A stretch of DNA of 64,000 nucleotides, taken from positions 248,001-312,000 of the forward strand of contig NZ_JAHSTW010000002.1 in assembly GCF_019145195.1 (NCBI RefSeq), read 5' to 3'. Shown here piece after piece: positions 43,186 to 52,775 of this stretch (positions are counted from its first letter, which is position 1; each line of letters begins with the position of its first letter). The position numbers and the translations under genes are program-made. The notes below the pieces were generated by a model. That model was given only the letters and a program-made list of their open reading frames with translations, was not told the origin of the DNA and ran no database searches. Source of the stretch: Pseudomonas siliginis. GTDB taxonomy: Bacteria; Pseudomonadota; Gammaproteobacteria; Pseudomonadales; Pseudomonadaceae.

Positions 43186-45492
43186 TTACTTGCGCAGCAG
43201 GCGCAAACCGTTGAACACCACCAGCAGGCTCACGCCCATATCGGCAAACACCGCCATCCACATGGTGGCAAGCCCGGCAAAGGTTACCGCAAGAAATATC
43301 GCCTTGATCACCAGCGCCAGTGCGATGTTCTGTTTCAGAATGCTCGCGGTGTTGCGCGACAGGCTGATGAACGCAGGGATCTTGCGCAGATCGTCGTCCA
43401 TCAGGGCAACATCGGCGGTTTCGATCGCGGTGTCGGTGCCGGCGGCGGCCATGGCGAACCCGATCTCGGCGCGGGCCAGTGCCGGGGCGTCGTTGATGCC
43501 ATCGCCGACCATACCGACCCGGTGGCCCTGCTTGTACAGATCTTCAATGGCTTGCAGCTTGTCGGTCGGCAGCAAATCGCCGCGCGCCTCGTCGATGCCG
43601 ACCTGGGCGGCAATCGCTTGCGCGGTGTGGACGTTGTCGCCGGTCAGCATCAGGGTTTTCACCCCGAGTTCATGCAACTGAAGAATCGCCTCGCGGCTGG
43701 TTTCCTTGACCGTATCGGCGACGGCGAACAGTGCCAGTGGGCCTGAGCTGTCGAGCAGCAGCACCACGGATTTGCCCTGCTTTTCCAGCGCGAACAGCTT
43801 TTCTTCCAGCTGCGGCGAGCACAGGCCGAGCTCTTCGACCAGACGATGATTGCCCAAGTGATAAGTCTGGCCGTTGATGTCGCCTTTGACGCCCCGCCCG
43901 CCCAGCGCGGCGAAGTTATCCACAGGCAGTGCGGCGAAGTTTTTATCCACAGCGGCATTGGCAATCGCCAGCGACACCGGGTGATCGGAGCGACCGGCCA
44001 GCGCGGCAGCGATGGCCGGCGCGCTGGCATCGGCCGTCGGGTCGAGTGACAGGTAATCGGTCTGCACCGGTTTGCCGTGGGTGATCGTGCCAGTTTTATC
44101 CAGCGCCAGATAATCAAGCTTGAAGCCGCCCTCCAGATACACGCCGCCCTTGACCAGAATGCCCTTGCGCGCCGCCGCCGCGAGGCCGCTGACGATGGTC
44201 ACCGGGGTGGAAATCACCAGTGCGCACGGGCAGGCAACCACCAGCAACACCAGCGCGCGGTAGATCCAGTCGAACCACGCCGCGCCCATGAACAATGGCG
44301 GGATGATCGCCACGGCCAAGGCGAAGACGAACACCGCCGGGGTGTAGATTTTCGAGAATTGATCAACGAAACGCTGCGTCGGCGCCCGCGCGCCCTGGGC
44401 CTGTTCGACGGCATGAATGATCCGCGCCAGGGTCGAATTGTTCGCCGCAGCGGTCACCGTATATTCCAGCGAACCGGCCTGATTGATGGTGCCAGCGAAG
44501 ACTTTATCGCCGACAGTTTTCTCCACCGGCAGGCTTTCGCCGGTGATCGGCGCCTGGTCGATGGTCGAGCTGCCGCTGACCACCGCACCGTCGAGCGCAA
44601 TCCGCTCGCCGGGTTTCACCCGCACGCGGGCGCCGAGATCGACGCTTTTAACCTCTTGTTCGCGCCAGTTGCCGTCGGCCTGCAAGACCGTGGCTTGCTC
44701 GGGGGTCATTTGCATCAAGCCACTGATCGCGTTGCGCGCGCGATCCAGCGAGCGTGCTTCGATCAGCTCGGCGACGGTGAAGAGGAACATCACCATCGCC
44801 GCTTCCGGCCACTGGCCGATGAGGATCGCGCCAGTGACGGCGATGCTCATCAGCGCGTTGATGTTGAGGTTGCGGTTCTTCAGGGCAATCCAGCCCTTTT
44901 TATAAGTGCCAAGGCCGCCGCTGAGGATCGACACCAGCGCAACGACTGCCACCACCCAGTCCGGCGCGGCGCTGGTGAAATGAATGACTTCGGCGCCCAG
45001 CGCGGTCAGGCCGGACAGCGCCAGTGGCCACCAGTGTTTTTTCACCGCAGCCGGTGCCGGCGCATCGACGCCCGCCTGCAGCGGCTCGGCGTGCATGCCG
45101 AGGGATTTGATCGCCTCGGTGATCGGCTCGGTGCCCGGAAGATTGTGGGTCACGCCAAGCACGCGGTTGATCAGGTTGAATTCCAGCTGCTGCACACCGG
45201 CCAGTTTGCCGAGCTTGTTCTGGATCAGCGTCTGCTCGGTCGGGCAGTCCATTGCCTCGATGCGGAAGCTGCTCAGGCGCGCGTCGGCGCTGGTCTTTTC
45301 GCTCAGTTGCACCAGGGCAGGCGCTGCGGCTTTCGACGAGCAGCAGGAGTCTTCGTGCGAATGAACCGGGGCCGGCGCAGCTTTCGAAGCGCAGCAGGAA
45401 TCGCCGCCATGCGCATGTTTATGCACGGGCTGCAATTTATGACTGTGATCGTGACCGTCGCCGGGCTTGTGGGTGTGCAGGGAATCGCTCAT
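43186..45492 (-). CDS. cadA: Cadmium/zinc-exporting P-type ATPase CadA
   Basis: This P1B-type ATPase pumps Cd(II), Zn(II) and probably Pb(II) from the cytoplasm. The 768-residue protein begins with a His/Cys-rich tail (HTHKPGDGHDHSH, two DSCC motifs, about residues 5-60). One heavy-metal-associated domain with MDCPTE (about 80-150) follows, then membrane helices, the transmembrane metal site CPCAL, the phosphorylation motif DKTGTIT, TGDN and GDGINDAPALARA. Divergent from cadR, with a MerR-type operator in the 84-bp gap. Confidence 0.95.
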   Translation of the reverse strand: MSDSLHTHKPGDGHDHSHKLQPVHKHAHGGDSCCASKAAPAPVHSHEDSCCSSKAAAPALVQLSEKTSADARLSSFRIEAMDCPTEQTLIQNKLGKLAGVQQLEFNLINRVLGVTHNLPGTEPITEAIKSLGMHAEPLQAGVDAPAPAAVKKHWWPLALSGLTALGAEVIHFTSAAPDWVVAVVALVSILSGGLGTYKKGWIALKNRNLNINALMSIAVTGAILIGQWPEAAMVMFLFTVAELIEARSLDRARNAISGLMQMTPEQATVLQADGNWREQEVKSVDLGARVRVKPGERIALDGAVVSGSSTIDQAPITGESLPVEKTVGDKVFAGTINQAGSLEYTVTAAANNSTLARIIHAVEQAQGARAPTQRFVDQFSKIYTPAVFVFALAVAIIPPLFMGAAWFDWIYRALVLLVVACPCALVISTPVTIVSGLAAAARKGILVKGGVYLEGGFKLDYLALDKTGTITHGKPVQTDYLSLDPTADASAPAIAAALAGRSDHPVSLAIANAAVDKNFAALPVDNFAALGGRGVKGDINGQTYHLGNHRLVEELGLCSPQLEEKLFALEKQGKSVVLLLDSSGPLALFAVADTVKETSREAILQLHELGVKTLMLTGDNVHTAQAIAAQVGIDEARGDLLPTDKLQAIEDLYKQGHRVGMVGDGINDAPALARAEIGFAMAAAGTDTAIETADVALMDDDLRKIPAFISLSRNTASILKQNIALALVIKAIFLAVTFAGLATMWMAVFADMGVSLLVVFNGLRLLRK

Positions 45493-45522
45493 TGGTTGCG
45501 TCCATGAAGGTGCCTGTTGCCA

Positions 45523-45553
45523 AGTAAAGACCCTGTAGCCACTATAGGGTCAA
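45523..45553 (-). promoter_or_regulatory. cadA promoter with CadR (MerR-type) operator
   Basis: On the minus strand TTGACC (45553-45548) and TTTACT (45528-45523) are separated by 19 bases, the overlong spacer typical of MerR-activated promoters. The spacer carries an imperfect dyad with arms GACCCT and AGGGTC (45529-45551). Metal-bound CadR would untwist this spacer to activate cadA. Confidence 0.85.
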
Positions 45554-45576
45554 GCACCCTTTTGGAGATGGCCGTC

Positions 45577-46026
45577 ATGAAGATCGGCGAACTGGCGAAA
45601 CTCACCGACTGCGCCGTGGAAACCATCCGCTACTACGAGCGCGAAAATCTCCTGCCGGAACCGGCGCGCAGCGACGGCAATTACCGCGTGTACACCCAGG
45701 CCCACGCCGAGCGCCTGACCTTCATCCGCAACTGCCGCACCCTCGACATGACCCTCGAAGAAATCCGCAGCCTCCTCGCCCTGCGCGACAGCCCGCAGGA
45801 TCAGTGCGAGAGCGTCAATGCGCTGATCGACGAACATATTCAGCACGTGAAGGCGCGAATTGATGGCTTGCTGGCCTTGCAGACACAACTGCTCGACCTG
45901 CGCCAACGCTGTGGCGAAGGGCCGGAGGCGGATCAATGCGGGATCTTGCAGCGGCTGGAAGTGAGTGGCGGGGTTGTTGCGACGGAGGTTGAGCATTCCC
46001 ACGTCGGCCGCAGCCACGGCCACTAA
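45577..46026 (+). CDS. cadR: Cd(II)/Pb(II)-responsive MerR-family regulator CadR
   Basis: The 149-residue regulator starts MKIGELAKLTDCAVETIRYY, a MerR helix-turn-helix. A dimerisation helix follows, then metal-site cysteines C77, C112 and C121 and a His-rich tail ending HSHVGRSHGH. P. putida CadR is about 147 residues with similar features. ATG 45577 matches the family. An in-frame ATG upstream lies within the operator. It is divergent from cadA, which it should activate with Cd(II), Zn(II) or Pb(II). Confidence 0.93.
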   Translation: MKIGELAKLTDCAVETIRYYERENLLPEPARSDGNYRVYTQAHAERLTFIRNCRTLDMTLEEIRSLLALRDSPQDQCESVNALIDEHIQHVKARIDGLLALQTQLLDLRQRCGEGPEADQCGILQRLEVSGGVVATEVEHSHVGRSHGH

Positions 46027-46044
46027 GCACACCGCAAAAACAAA

Positions 46045-46133
46045 TGTGGGAGCGAGCCTGCTCGCGAAAGCGGTGTATCAGTCGACACATCTGTGACTGA
46101 CACGCCCTCTTCGCGAGCAGGCTCGCTCCCACA
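46045..46133. repeat. REP doublet
   Basis: GTGGGAGCGAGCCTGCTCGC then TCGCGAGCAGGCTCGCTCCC, about 33 bases apart, between convergent cadR and thyA. Confidence 0.93.
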
Positions 46134-46151
46134 GGGATATTGCGGTGTGGT

Positions 46152-47123
46152 TTAGACCGCCATCGGCGCAGTCATCGGCGGATGGTGCTCATAGCCTTCC
46201 AGCGAGAAATCGCTCGGCTCGACCAGCTCCAGCCATTCCGGCTGATACACACCGGTCTTGGCAAACTTCGGCACGCGGTCGGAGATTTTCAGTTTCGGCA
46301 TGGCAAACGGCTCGCGCTTGAGCTGTTCGTTGAGCATGTCCAGGTGGTTTTCGTAGACGTGCGCATCGCCGATGAAATAGGTGAACCAGCGCGGCGTGTA
46401 ACCGGTCAGGCGCCCGATCAGGCTCAGCAGTGCGGCGCCCTCGGTGAGGTTGAACGGCGTGCCCAGGCCCAGATCGTTGGAGCGGATGTAGAGCGTCAGG
46501 GAGATTTCCTTGGTCTCGACGTTCGGGTGGAACTGGTACAGCAGATGGCATGGCGGCAGGGCCATTTCATCGAGCTGGGCGACGTTCCAGCCGTGGAACA
46601 GAATGCGGCGGCTGCCCGGATCCTTGATGATCGTGTCGACGCACTGGCGTACCTGATCGATCGCCTTGTACAGCACGACGTAGGCCTGGCCGTCTTCCTC
46701 GCCCTGAGCGATCTGCTTGTAGCCGTTGCTCAGGGTCTGTTCGATGGCGGCAGTGTTGCTCAGCGGGATCTGCTTGTACGCCGGCCACTTGCGCCATTGC
46801 ACGCCGTAGATTTCACCGAGGTCGTCGTCGCCCTGGCGGAACGGGTTGGCCAGCCACTGTGCGTTTTCGTTGGCGTTCTGGTCCCAGACCTTGCAGCCCA
46901 GCGCGCGGAATTCAGCGGCGTTGTTCACGCCACGCAGAAACCCGCACATCTCGCCGATGGCCGATTTGAAGGCCATCTTGCGCGTGGTGATCGCCGGGAA
47001 ACCTTCCTGCAGATCGAAACGCAGCATCGCTCCCGGGAAACTGATGGTGTTGATGCCGGTGCGGTTGGCCTGCTTGGTGCCGTTCTGAATGACGTGCGAG
47101 ACCAGTTCGAGATATTGCTTCAT
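46152..47123 (-). CDS. thyA: Thymidylate synthase ThyA
   Basis: ThyA methylates dUMP to dTMP with methylenetetrahydrofolate. The 323-residue form is longer than the 264-residue E. coli enzyme because of insertions in the N-terminal half, as in other pseudomonads. Features are [18 protein letters not shown] (phosphate-binding Arg), the catalytic cysteine in [11 protein letters not shown], and [19 protein letters not shown]. It lies 50 bases after lgt on the same strand, an arrangement conserved in many bacteria. Confidence 0.96.
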   Translation of the reverse strand: MKQYLELVSHVIQNGTKQANRTGINTISFPGAMLRFDLQEGFPAITTRKMAFKSAIGEMCGFLRGVNNAAEFRALGCKVWDQNANENAQWLANPFRQGDDDLGEIYGVQWRKWPAYKQIPLSNTAAIEQTLSNGYKQIAQGEEDGQAYVVLYKAIDQVRQCVDTIIKDPGSRRILFHGWNVAQLDEMALPPCHLLYQFHPNVETKEISLTLYIRSNDLGLGTPFNLTEGAALLSLIGRLTGYTPRWFTYFIGDAHVYENHLDMLNEQLKREPFAMPKLKISDRVPKFAKTGVYQPEWLELVEPSDFSLEGYEHHPPMTAPMAV

Positions 47124-47144
47124 GAGTTACCTGTGTCCTTTGAG

Positions 47145-47165
47145 CCCCGGCGTCGCGCGCCGGGG
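47145..47165 (-). other. G+C-rich hairpin between lgt and thyA
   Basis: CCCCGGCG/CGCCGGGG form an 8-bp stem with a five-base loop, after the lgt stop and before the thyA ribosome site. No T run follows on the minus strand, so it is more likely to adjust mRNA stability or readthrough than to terminate fully. Confidence 0.5.
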
Positions 47166-47173
47166 TTCGTAGT

Positions 47174-47989
47174 TTAAGCCGTCGGCGCGAGCGGCGCTGC
47201 CGGGGCGCGACGATAGGCCAGCCAGATCAGCAACAGCCCGCCGACGATCATCGGCACGCAGAGCACCTGACCCATGGTCAGCCAGTTCCACGCCAAGTAG
47301 CCGAGCTGAGCATCCGGGACGCGGACGAACTCGACGATGAAACGGAAGATGCCGTAGAACAACGCGAACATGCCGGAGACCGCCATGGTCGGGCGCGGTT
47401 TGCGCGAGAAGATCCACAGGATCAGGAACAGCGCCACGCCTTCGAGGGCGAACTGATACAACTGCGACGGGTGGCGCGGCAACTGCGCCGGATCGCTGAA
47501 CGGCGGGAACACCATCGCCCACGGCACGTCGGTGGCCTTGCCCCACAGCTCGGCGTTGATGAAGTTGCCGATGCGCCCGGCGCCCAGGCCGATCGGCACC
47601 ATCGGCGCGACGAAGTCCATCAGCTGGAAGAACGACTTGCCATTGCGCTTGCCGAACCACAAGGCCGCGAGCATCACGCCGATGAATCCGCCGTGGAACG
47701 ACATGCCGCCCTTCCACACTTCGAAAATCAGCGTCGGGTTGGCCAGGTACGCGCTCAGGTCATAGAACAGCACGTAACCCAGACGGCCGCCGACGATCAC
47801 GCCCATCGATAGCCAGAACACCAGATCGGAGAGTTTCTCCTTGGTCCAGGTCGGGTCGAAGCGGTTGAGCCGGCGCGACGCCAACAGCCACGCGCCGCCG
47901 ATGCCGATCAGGTACATCAGACCGTACCAGTGGATTTTCAGCGGACCGATGGCCAGGGCCACCGGGTCGATCTGCGGGTAAGGCAGCAT
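47174..47989 (-). CDS. lgt: Prolipoprotein diacylglyceryl transferase Lgt
   Basis: Lgt attaches diacylglycerol to the lipobox cysteine of prolipoproteins at the inner membrane, the first step in lipoprotein maturation. The 271-residue protein has seven membrane helices and starts [27 protein letters not shown], in two parts: [20 protein letters not shown] then a Trp-Tyr-Gly turn. The Lgt signature [13 protein letters not shown] is present. Upstream of thyA in the usual pairing. Confidence 0.96.
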   Translation of the reverse strand: MLPYPQIDPVALAIGPLKIHWYGLMYLIGIGGAWLLASRRLNRFDPTWTKEKLSDLVFWLSMGVIVGGRLGYVLFYDLSAYLANPTLIFEVWKGGMSFHGGFIGVMLAALWFGKRNGKSFFQLMDFVAPMVPIGLGAGRIGNFINAELWGKATDVPWAMVFPPFSDPAQLPRHPSQLYQFALEGVALFLILWIFSRKPRPTMAVSGMFALFYGIFRFIVEFVRVPDAQLGYLAWNWLTMGQVLCVPMIVGGLLLIWLAYRRAPAAPLAPTA

Positions 47990-48068
47990 TGCGACTCCTT
48001 GTTAGAGTTGAAAGCGAAATTCCCGGGCGACGCTGCCACCTCAGGATTAAGCCAGGATTGCCACGCGG

Positions 48069-48851
48069 TCAGAGCAGAAAGCTCAAACCCACGCAGAACA
48101 GCAAAGCGGCGAACAGCCTTTTCAGCAAGCGCGGCGACAATCTGTGCGCCAGACGCGCGCCGAGCCGAGCGAAGACCATGCTGGTCAGGGCGATGCCCAA
48201 CAATGCCGGCAAATACACAAAACCGAGACTATGGGCCGGCAACAACGGATCGTGCCACCCCAGAATCATGAAACTTGCTGCACTGGCCAGAGCGATCGGC
48301 AGGCCACAGGCCGACGAGGTCGCCACCGCCTGCTGCATCGGCACGCTGCGCCAGGTCAGAAACGGCACGGTCAGCGAGCCGCCACCGATGCCGAAAATCG
48401 CCGAGGCCCAGCCAATCACCGTACCGGCGGCAGTCAGACCGAGTTTGCCCGGCACCGTTCGGCTGGCCTTGGGTTTGACATCCAGCGCCAGTTGCACGGC
48501 GATCACCAGGGCAAATACGCCGATGATCTTTTGCAGGTTCGGCCCGGAGATCGCTTCTGCGGTCAGCGCCCCGAAACCGGCACCGAGCAGGATACCCACG
48601 GTCATCCAGCGAAAAATCGCCCAGCGCACCGCGCCCCGGCGGTGATGCTCACGCACGGCGTTGACCGAGGTGAAAATGATCGTCGCCAGCGACGTGCCCA
48701 CCGCCAAGTGCGTAAGAATCGACTGATCGAAGCCCTGCAAAGTGAAGCTGAACACCAGCACCGGGACGATGATGATCCCGCCGCCAACGCCAAACAGCCC
48801 GGCGAGCACGCCCGCACAGGCGCCGAGCGCCAGGTAGAGCAGAAATTCCAT
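48069..48851 (-). CDS. TSUP family (TauE/SafE) membrane permease
   Basis: The 260-residue protein has about eight membrane helices. Two copies of the family's glycine motif are visible: GLFGVGGGIIIVPVL near residue 18 and IFGIGGGSLTVPFL in the second half. TauE/SafE proteins transport sulfite, sulfoacetate or related organosulfur anions. The ATG at 48851 gives the family start; an upstream in-frame start lacks support. No sulfur-metabolism gene is adjacent. Confidence 0.9.
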   Translation of the reverse strand: MEFLLYLALGACAGVLAGLFGVGGGIIIVPVLVFSFTLQGFDQSILTHLAVGTSLATIIFTSVNAVREHHRRGAVRWAIFRWMTVGILLGAGFGALTAEAISGPNLQKIIGVFALVIAVQLALDVKPKASRTVPGKLGLTAAGTVIGWASAIFGIGGGSLTVPFLTWRSVPMQQAVATSSACGLPIALASAASFMILGWHDPLLPAHSLGFVYLPALLGIALTSMVFARLGARLAHRLSPRLLKRLFAALLFCVGLSFLL

Positions 48852-48981
48852 GACCGTCTCCAGCACTCGTCGGCAAAACAGGAGCGGCATGTTAACGGAT
48901 GCGCAGCGTTCTGCTCCACTGGCGATGGATGCACGGACGCCGGATGCGTAGAGTGGGCAAAAAACACACAAGGACCACCTT

Positions 48982-49728
48982 ATGTGCCTGATCGTTTTCG
49001 CTTGGCGCCCGGGCCATGCCCAGCCGCTGATCGTCGCGGCCAACCGCGACGAATTCTACGCCCGCCCCAGCCTGCCATTGGCGCCGTGGCCCGAGGCGCC
49101 GCATGTGCATGCCGGGCGTGATCTTGAAGCTGGCGGCACGTGGCTGGGGATCGGCGCCAACGGACGCTTCGCCGCGCTGACCAATATCCGCGATCCACAG
49201 CAGCCATCGGCAACCAAATCCCGGGGCGAGCTGGTGGCGCGCTTTCTTGCGGGTGATCTGTCGATTGACGATTATTTGAGCGATGTGGTGGGTCGTGCCG
49301 CCGAATACGCCGGGTTCAATCTGCTGCTGGGCAATGCCCATGAGTTGTGGCACTTCAATGCGCGGGCGTCAGAGCCGGTGATGTTGCAGCCCGGGGTTTA
49401 TGGTTTATCCAACGCGGGGCTGGATACGCCCTGGCCGAAACTGCTCAAGGCCAAGGCTGCGTTGAGCGCGGTGCTGGATGATCCGCAGCCGGAGCGCTTG
49501 TTGACCTTGCTCAGCGATGCGCAGACCGCACCCGAGGCCGAGTTGCCCGATACCGGGGTGGGCATGGCGACGGAGTCGTTGTTGTCGAGTGTGTTTATTG
49601 CCAGCCAGAGCTATGGGACCCGAGCGAGTACAGCGTTGATCGTGCGAGCGGACGGTACGCGGCGGATGGTAGAGCGCAGCTTTGGGCCGTACGGTGGGCA
49701 TTTGGGCGAGGTGGAGATTGTGGTTTAG
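48982..49728 (+). CDS. NRDE family protein (TANGO2-like)
   Basis: The 248-residue protein begins MCLIVFAWRPGHAQPLIVAA and then NRDEF, the hallmark of the NRDE/TANGO2 family (Ntn-hydrolase-like, N-terminal Cys2). GGTWLGIGANGRFAALTN is the second motif. Bacterial members have been proposed to handle heme or to act as amidohydrolases, but no firm function is established. It is divergent from the TSUP gene and stands alone before a REP. Confidence 0.88.
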   Translation: MCLIVFAWRPGHAQPLIVAANRDEFYARPSLPLAPWPEAPHVHAGRDLEAGGTWLGIGANGRFAALTNIRDPQQPSATKSRGELVARFLAGDLSIDDYLSDVVGRAAEYAGFNLLLGNAHELWHFNARASEPVMLQPGVYGLSNAGLDTPWPKLLKAKAALSAVLDDPQPERLLTLLSDAQTAPEAELPDTGVGMATESLLSSVFIASQSYGTRASTALIVRADGTRRMVERSFGPYGGHLGEVEIVV

Positions 49729-49743
49729 CGGTGCCTGAACTGG

Positions 49744-49820
49744 CGCCTTCGCGAGCAGGCTCGCTCCCACATGGGTTTCGTGATCGATACGAATCCCTGT
49801 GGGAGCGAGCCTGCTCCGGG
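49744..49820. repeat. REP doublet with a disrupted right arm
   Basis: The left arm is intact (CCTTCGCGAGCAGGCTCGCT). The right arm starts GTGGGAGCGAGCCTGCTC, but the expected GCGAAGAGG is displaced by about 15 bases (CGGGCGGCGTTCCGA) before CGAAGAGGG resumes at about 49832. Confidence 0.85.
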
Positions 49821-49850
49821 CGGCGTTCCGACGAAGAGGGCATCAGCCTT

Positions 49851-52130
49851 TTAGAGAGCCTTGGTCACCACCGGCGAATTCATCTTCGCCAACCCGAGAT
49901 TCTTCAGCGCCAGTTGCAGCGAGCTGTGGATAACCTGCGGGTTATCGATCTTCATCAATTCCGCCAGCATCTCCTGGGCCTTGCTCAGGTTCACCTGGCG
50001 CAACATCCACTTCACCTTCGGCAGGTTGGTGGCGTTCATCGACAAGCTGTCGAAACCCATCGCCATCAACAGCACCGCCGCCGCCGGATCACCGGCCATC
50101 TCGCCGCAGATACTCACCGGTTTGCCTTCGGCGTGGGCGTCAGTGACCACGGTTTGCAGGGCTTGCAGCACCGCAGGGTGCAAATAGTCGTAAAGGTCGG
50201 CGACGCGCGGGTTGTTGCGGTCGACCGCCAGCAGGTACTGGGTCAGGTCGTTGGAGCCGACGGAGAGGAAGTCGACCATCCGCGCCAGTTCCTTGGTCTG
50301 GTACACCGCTGCCGGGATTTCGATCATCACGCCGATCGGCGGCATCGGCACGTCGGTGCCTTCGTCGCGCACTTCGCCCCAGGCACGGTGGATCAGGTGC
50401 AGGGCTTCTTCGAGTTCGTGAGTGCCGGAGATCATCGGCAGCAGAATCCGCAGGTTGTTCAGGCCTTCGCTGGCCTTGAGCATCGCGCGGGTCTGCACGA
50501 GGAAGATTTCCGGGTGGTCGAGGGTGACGCGGATACCGCGCCAGCCGAGGAACGGGTTGTCTTCCTTGATCGGGAAGTACGACAGCGACTTGTCACCGCC
50601 GATGTCGAGGCTGCGCATGGTCACCGGTTGCGGGTGGAACGCGGCGAGCTGTTCGCGGTAGATCGCCAGTTGTTCCTTCTCGCTCGGGAAGCGCTGGTTG
50701 ATCATGAACGGCACTTCAGTGCGGTACAGACCGACCCCTTCGGCGCCACGCTTCTGCGCCCGCGCCACATCGGCGAGCAGGCCGGTGTTGACCCAAAGCG
50801 GCATGCGGTGGCCATCAAGGGTCACGCACGGCAGGTCGCGCAGGGTGTCGAGGCCCAGCGCCAGTTGTTTCTCTTCTTCGACGACTTCGGCGAACTGCTT
50901 GCGCAGTACTTCGCTGGGGTTGGTGTAGACCTCGCCACGGGTGCCGTCGACGATCATTTCGATGCCGTCGACCTTGGCGTACGGCAGGTCGACCAGGCCC
51001 ATCACCGTCGGAATGCCCATGGCCCGGGCCAGAATCGCGACGTGAGAGTTACCCGAACCGAGTACCGAAACCAGACCGACCAGCGTGCCTTCCGGCACCT
51101 CGCCGAGCATCGCCGGCGTCAGCTCTTCGCTGACCAGAATGGTTTTTTCCGGGTAGACCAGGTTCTGCTGGCGCTCTTCCTGCAGATAGGCGAGCAGACG
51201 GCGGCCAAGGTCTTTGACGTCCGAAGCACGCTCGCGCAGGTAGGCGTCGTCCATCAGTTCGAAACGGTTGACGTGCTCAGTGACCACCTGACGCAGCGCG
51301 CCCTGAGCCCACTGCCCCGTCTTGATCACGGTGGTGATTTCGCTGCCCAGCGAGGCATCGTCGAGCATCATCAGGTAGACGTCGAACAGCGCGCGTTCTT
51401 CCGGGCGCAGCTGGGTCGCCAGTTTGGCGGACAAGGCGCGCATGTCGGCGCGCACGCCTTCGATGGCGGTCTTGAACAGCGCCAGCTCAGCGTCGATGTC
51501 GGTGATGGTCTTGTCCGGCACCACGTCCAGGTCCGCCGGCGGCAGCATGACCACGGCGGTACCGACGGCAGCACCCGGCGAACCCGGTACGCCGACGAAC
51601 TTGGCTTCCTGAATGCCCTTGCCCTGCCGGCCCAGACCACGGATCGAACCGGTGGCCTCGGCGTGGGCGATCACGCCGGCAAGCTGCGCGCTCATGGTCA
51701 CGAGGAAGGCTTCTTCACCTTCGTCGAACTGGCGGCGTTCTTTCTGCTGGATGACCAACACGCCGACGACGCGGCGGTGGTGAATGATCGGTGCACCGAG
51801 GAACGAGGCGTAACGCTCTTCACCGGTTTCGGCGAAGTAGCGATAACGCGGGTGGACCGAAGCGTTCTCGAGGTTCAGGGGTTCTTCACGCGTGCCGACC
51901 AGACCGACCAGACCCTCGTTGGGGGCCATGCTGACCTTGCCGATCGAGCGCTTGTTCAAGCCTTCGGTGGCCATCAGGACGAAGCGATTGGTTTCCGGAT
52001 CAAGCAGGTAGACCGAGCAGACCTGGCTGCCCATGGCCTCTTTGACGCGCAACACAATAATCCCCAACGCCGCCTTGAGATCCTTGGCGGAGTTAACTTC
52101 CTGGACGATCTTGCGCAGCGTATTGAGCAT
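49851..52130 (-). CDS. ptsP: Phosphoenolpyruvate-protein phosphotransferase PtsP (EI-Ntr)
   Basis: This is the first enzyme of the nitrogen-related phosphotransferase system, passing phosphate from PEP to NPr. The 759-residue protein has an N-terminal GAF domain (about 1-165), absent from sugar EI. The phosphohistidine domain has GSGNSHVAILARAMGIPT. The PEP-binding TIM barrel carries RTEVPFM, LSVGSNDLTQYLLAVDRNN and the catalytic cysteine in VSICGEMAGDP. It lies 22 bases after rppH on the same strand, a pairing conserved in gamma-proteobacteria. Confidence 0.96.
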   Translation of the reverse strand: MLNTLRKIVQEVNSAKDLKAALGIIVLRVKEAMGSQVCSVYLLDPETNRFVLMATEGLNKRSIGKVSMAPNEGLVGLVGTREEPLNLENASVHPRYRYFAETGEERYASFLGAPIIHHRRVVGVLVIQQKERRQFDEGEEAFLVTMSAQLAGVIAHAEATGSIRGLGRQGKGIQEAKFVGVPGSPGAAVGTAVVMLPPADLDVVPDKTITDIDAELALFKTAIEGVRADMRALSAKLATQLRPEERALFDVYLMMLDDASLGSEITTVIKTGQWAQGALRQVVTEHVNRFELMDDAYLRERASDVKDLGRRLLAYLQEERQQNLVYPEKTILVSEELTPAMLGEVPEGTLVGLVSVLGSGNSHVAILARAMGIPTVMGLVDLPYAKVDGIEMIVDGTRGEVYTNPSEVLRKQFAEVVEEEKQLALGLDTLRDLPCVTLDGHRMPLWVNTGLLADVARAQKRGAEGVGLYRTEVPFMINQRFPSEKEQLAIYREQLAAFHPQPVTMRSLDIGGDKSLSYFPIKEDNPFLGWRGIRVTLDHPEIFLVQTRAMLKASEGLNNLRILLPMISGTHELEEALHLIHRAWGEVRDEGTDVPMPPIGVMIEIPAAVYQTKELARMVDFLSVGSNDLTQYLLAVDRNNPRVADLYDYLHPAVLQALQTVVTDAHAEGKPVSICGEMAGDPAAAVLLMAMGFDSLSMNATNLPKVKWMLRQVNLSKAQEMLAELMKIDNPQVIHSSLQLALKNLGLAKMNSPVVTKAL

Positions 52131-52152
52131 GGCTCGGGGTCGAACTCCGTCG

Positions 52153-52632
52153 TCAGTCGCGCGCTAAAAGGCGCGGGGCAAGCTCTTTGAGAGCGCGTCG
52201 ATACACCTCGCGCTTGAATGTCACCACCTGGCCCAACGGATACCAATAGCTGACCCAGCGCCAGCCATCGAACTCCGGTTTACCGGTCAGATCCATCCGC
52301 ACCCGCTGCTCGTTGGAGATCAGGCGCAGGAGAAACCATTTCTGTTTCTGGCCGATGCACAGCGGTTGGCTGTGGGTACGCACCAGGCGTTGCGGCAAAC
52401 GATAGCGCAACCAGCCTCGGGTACAGGCCAGTATTTCAACATCTTCACGTTCCAGGCCAACTTCTTCGTTCAGCTCGCGGTACAAGGCGTCTTCCGGCGT
52501 CTCCTCGGGGTTGATCCCCCCTTGCGGAAACTGCCAAGCGTCCTGATTGATACGGCGAGCCCATAGCACCTGGCCGGCGTCATTCGTCAGAATGATCCCG
52601 ACATTGGGGCGGAAACCATCGGGGTCGATCAC
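52153..52632 (-). CDS. rppH: RNA pyrophosphohydrolase RppH
   Basis: RppH is a Nudix hydrolase that removes pyrophosphate from the 5' end of mRNA and so triggers decay. From GTG at 52632 it is 159 residues, the P. aeruginosa length, starting at [14 protein letters not shown]. The Nudix box is [20 protein letters not shown] followed by VG. The open frame extends further upstream but has no family match there. The rare GTG start is chosen on similarity. Operon with ptsP. Confidence 0.94.
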
Positions 52633-52775
52633 GGCAACAACCTCGCAAACGCATGTCGCCGCATTGTTCCACAAAGCTTGATCAGGCGGCAACGAAGGTT
52701 CCTACCTTATGTGCACTCTTGTGAAAAGACCGTATTCTTGTCGCCTTTTTACTGACTTTTCAGCGGGTAACTGCA

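Noticed and set aside
44077..45507. 476-codon open frame antisense to cadA
   Set aside because: It is the shadow of a P-type ATPase with all motifs intact and runs through the cadA promoter.
49731..52190. 819-codon open frame antisense to ptsP
   Set aside because: It spans a clear PtsP gene and starts inside a REP element. The product is low-complexity His/Arg/Gln-rich, typical of a shadow frame.
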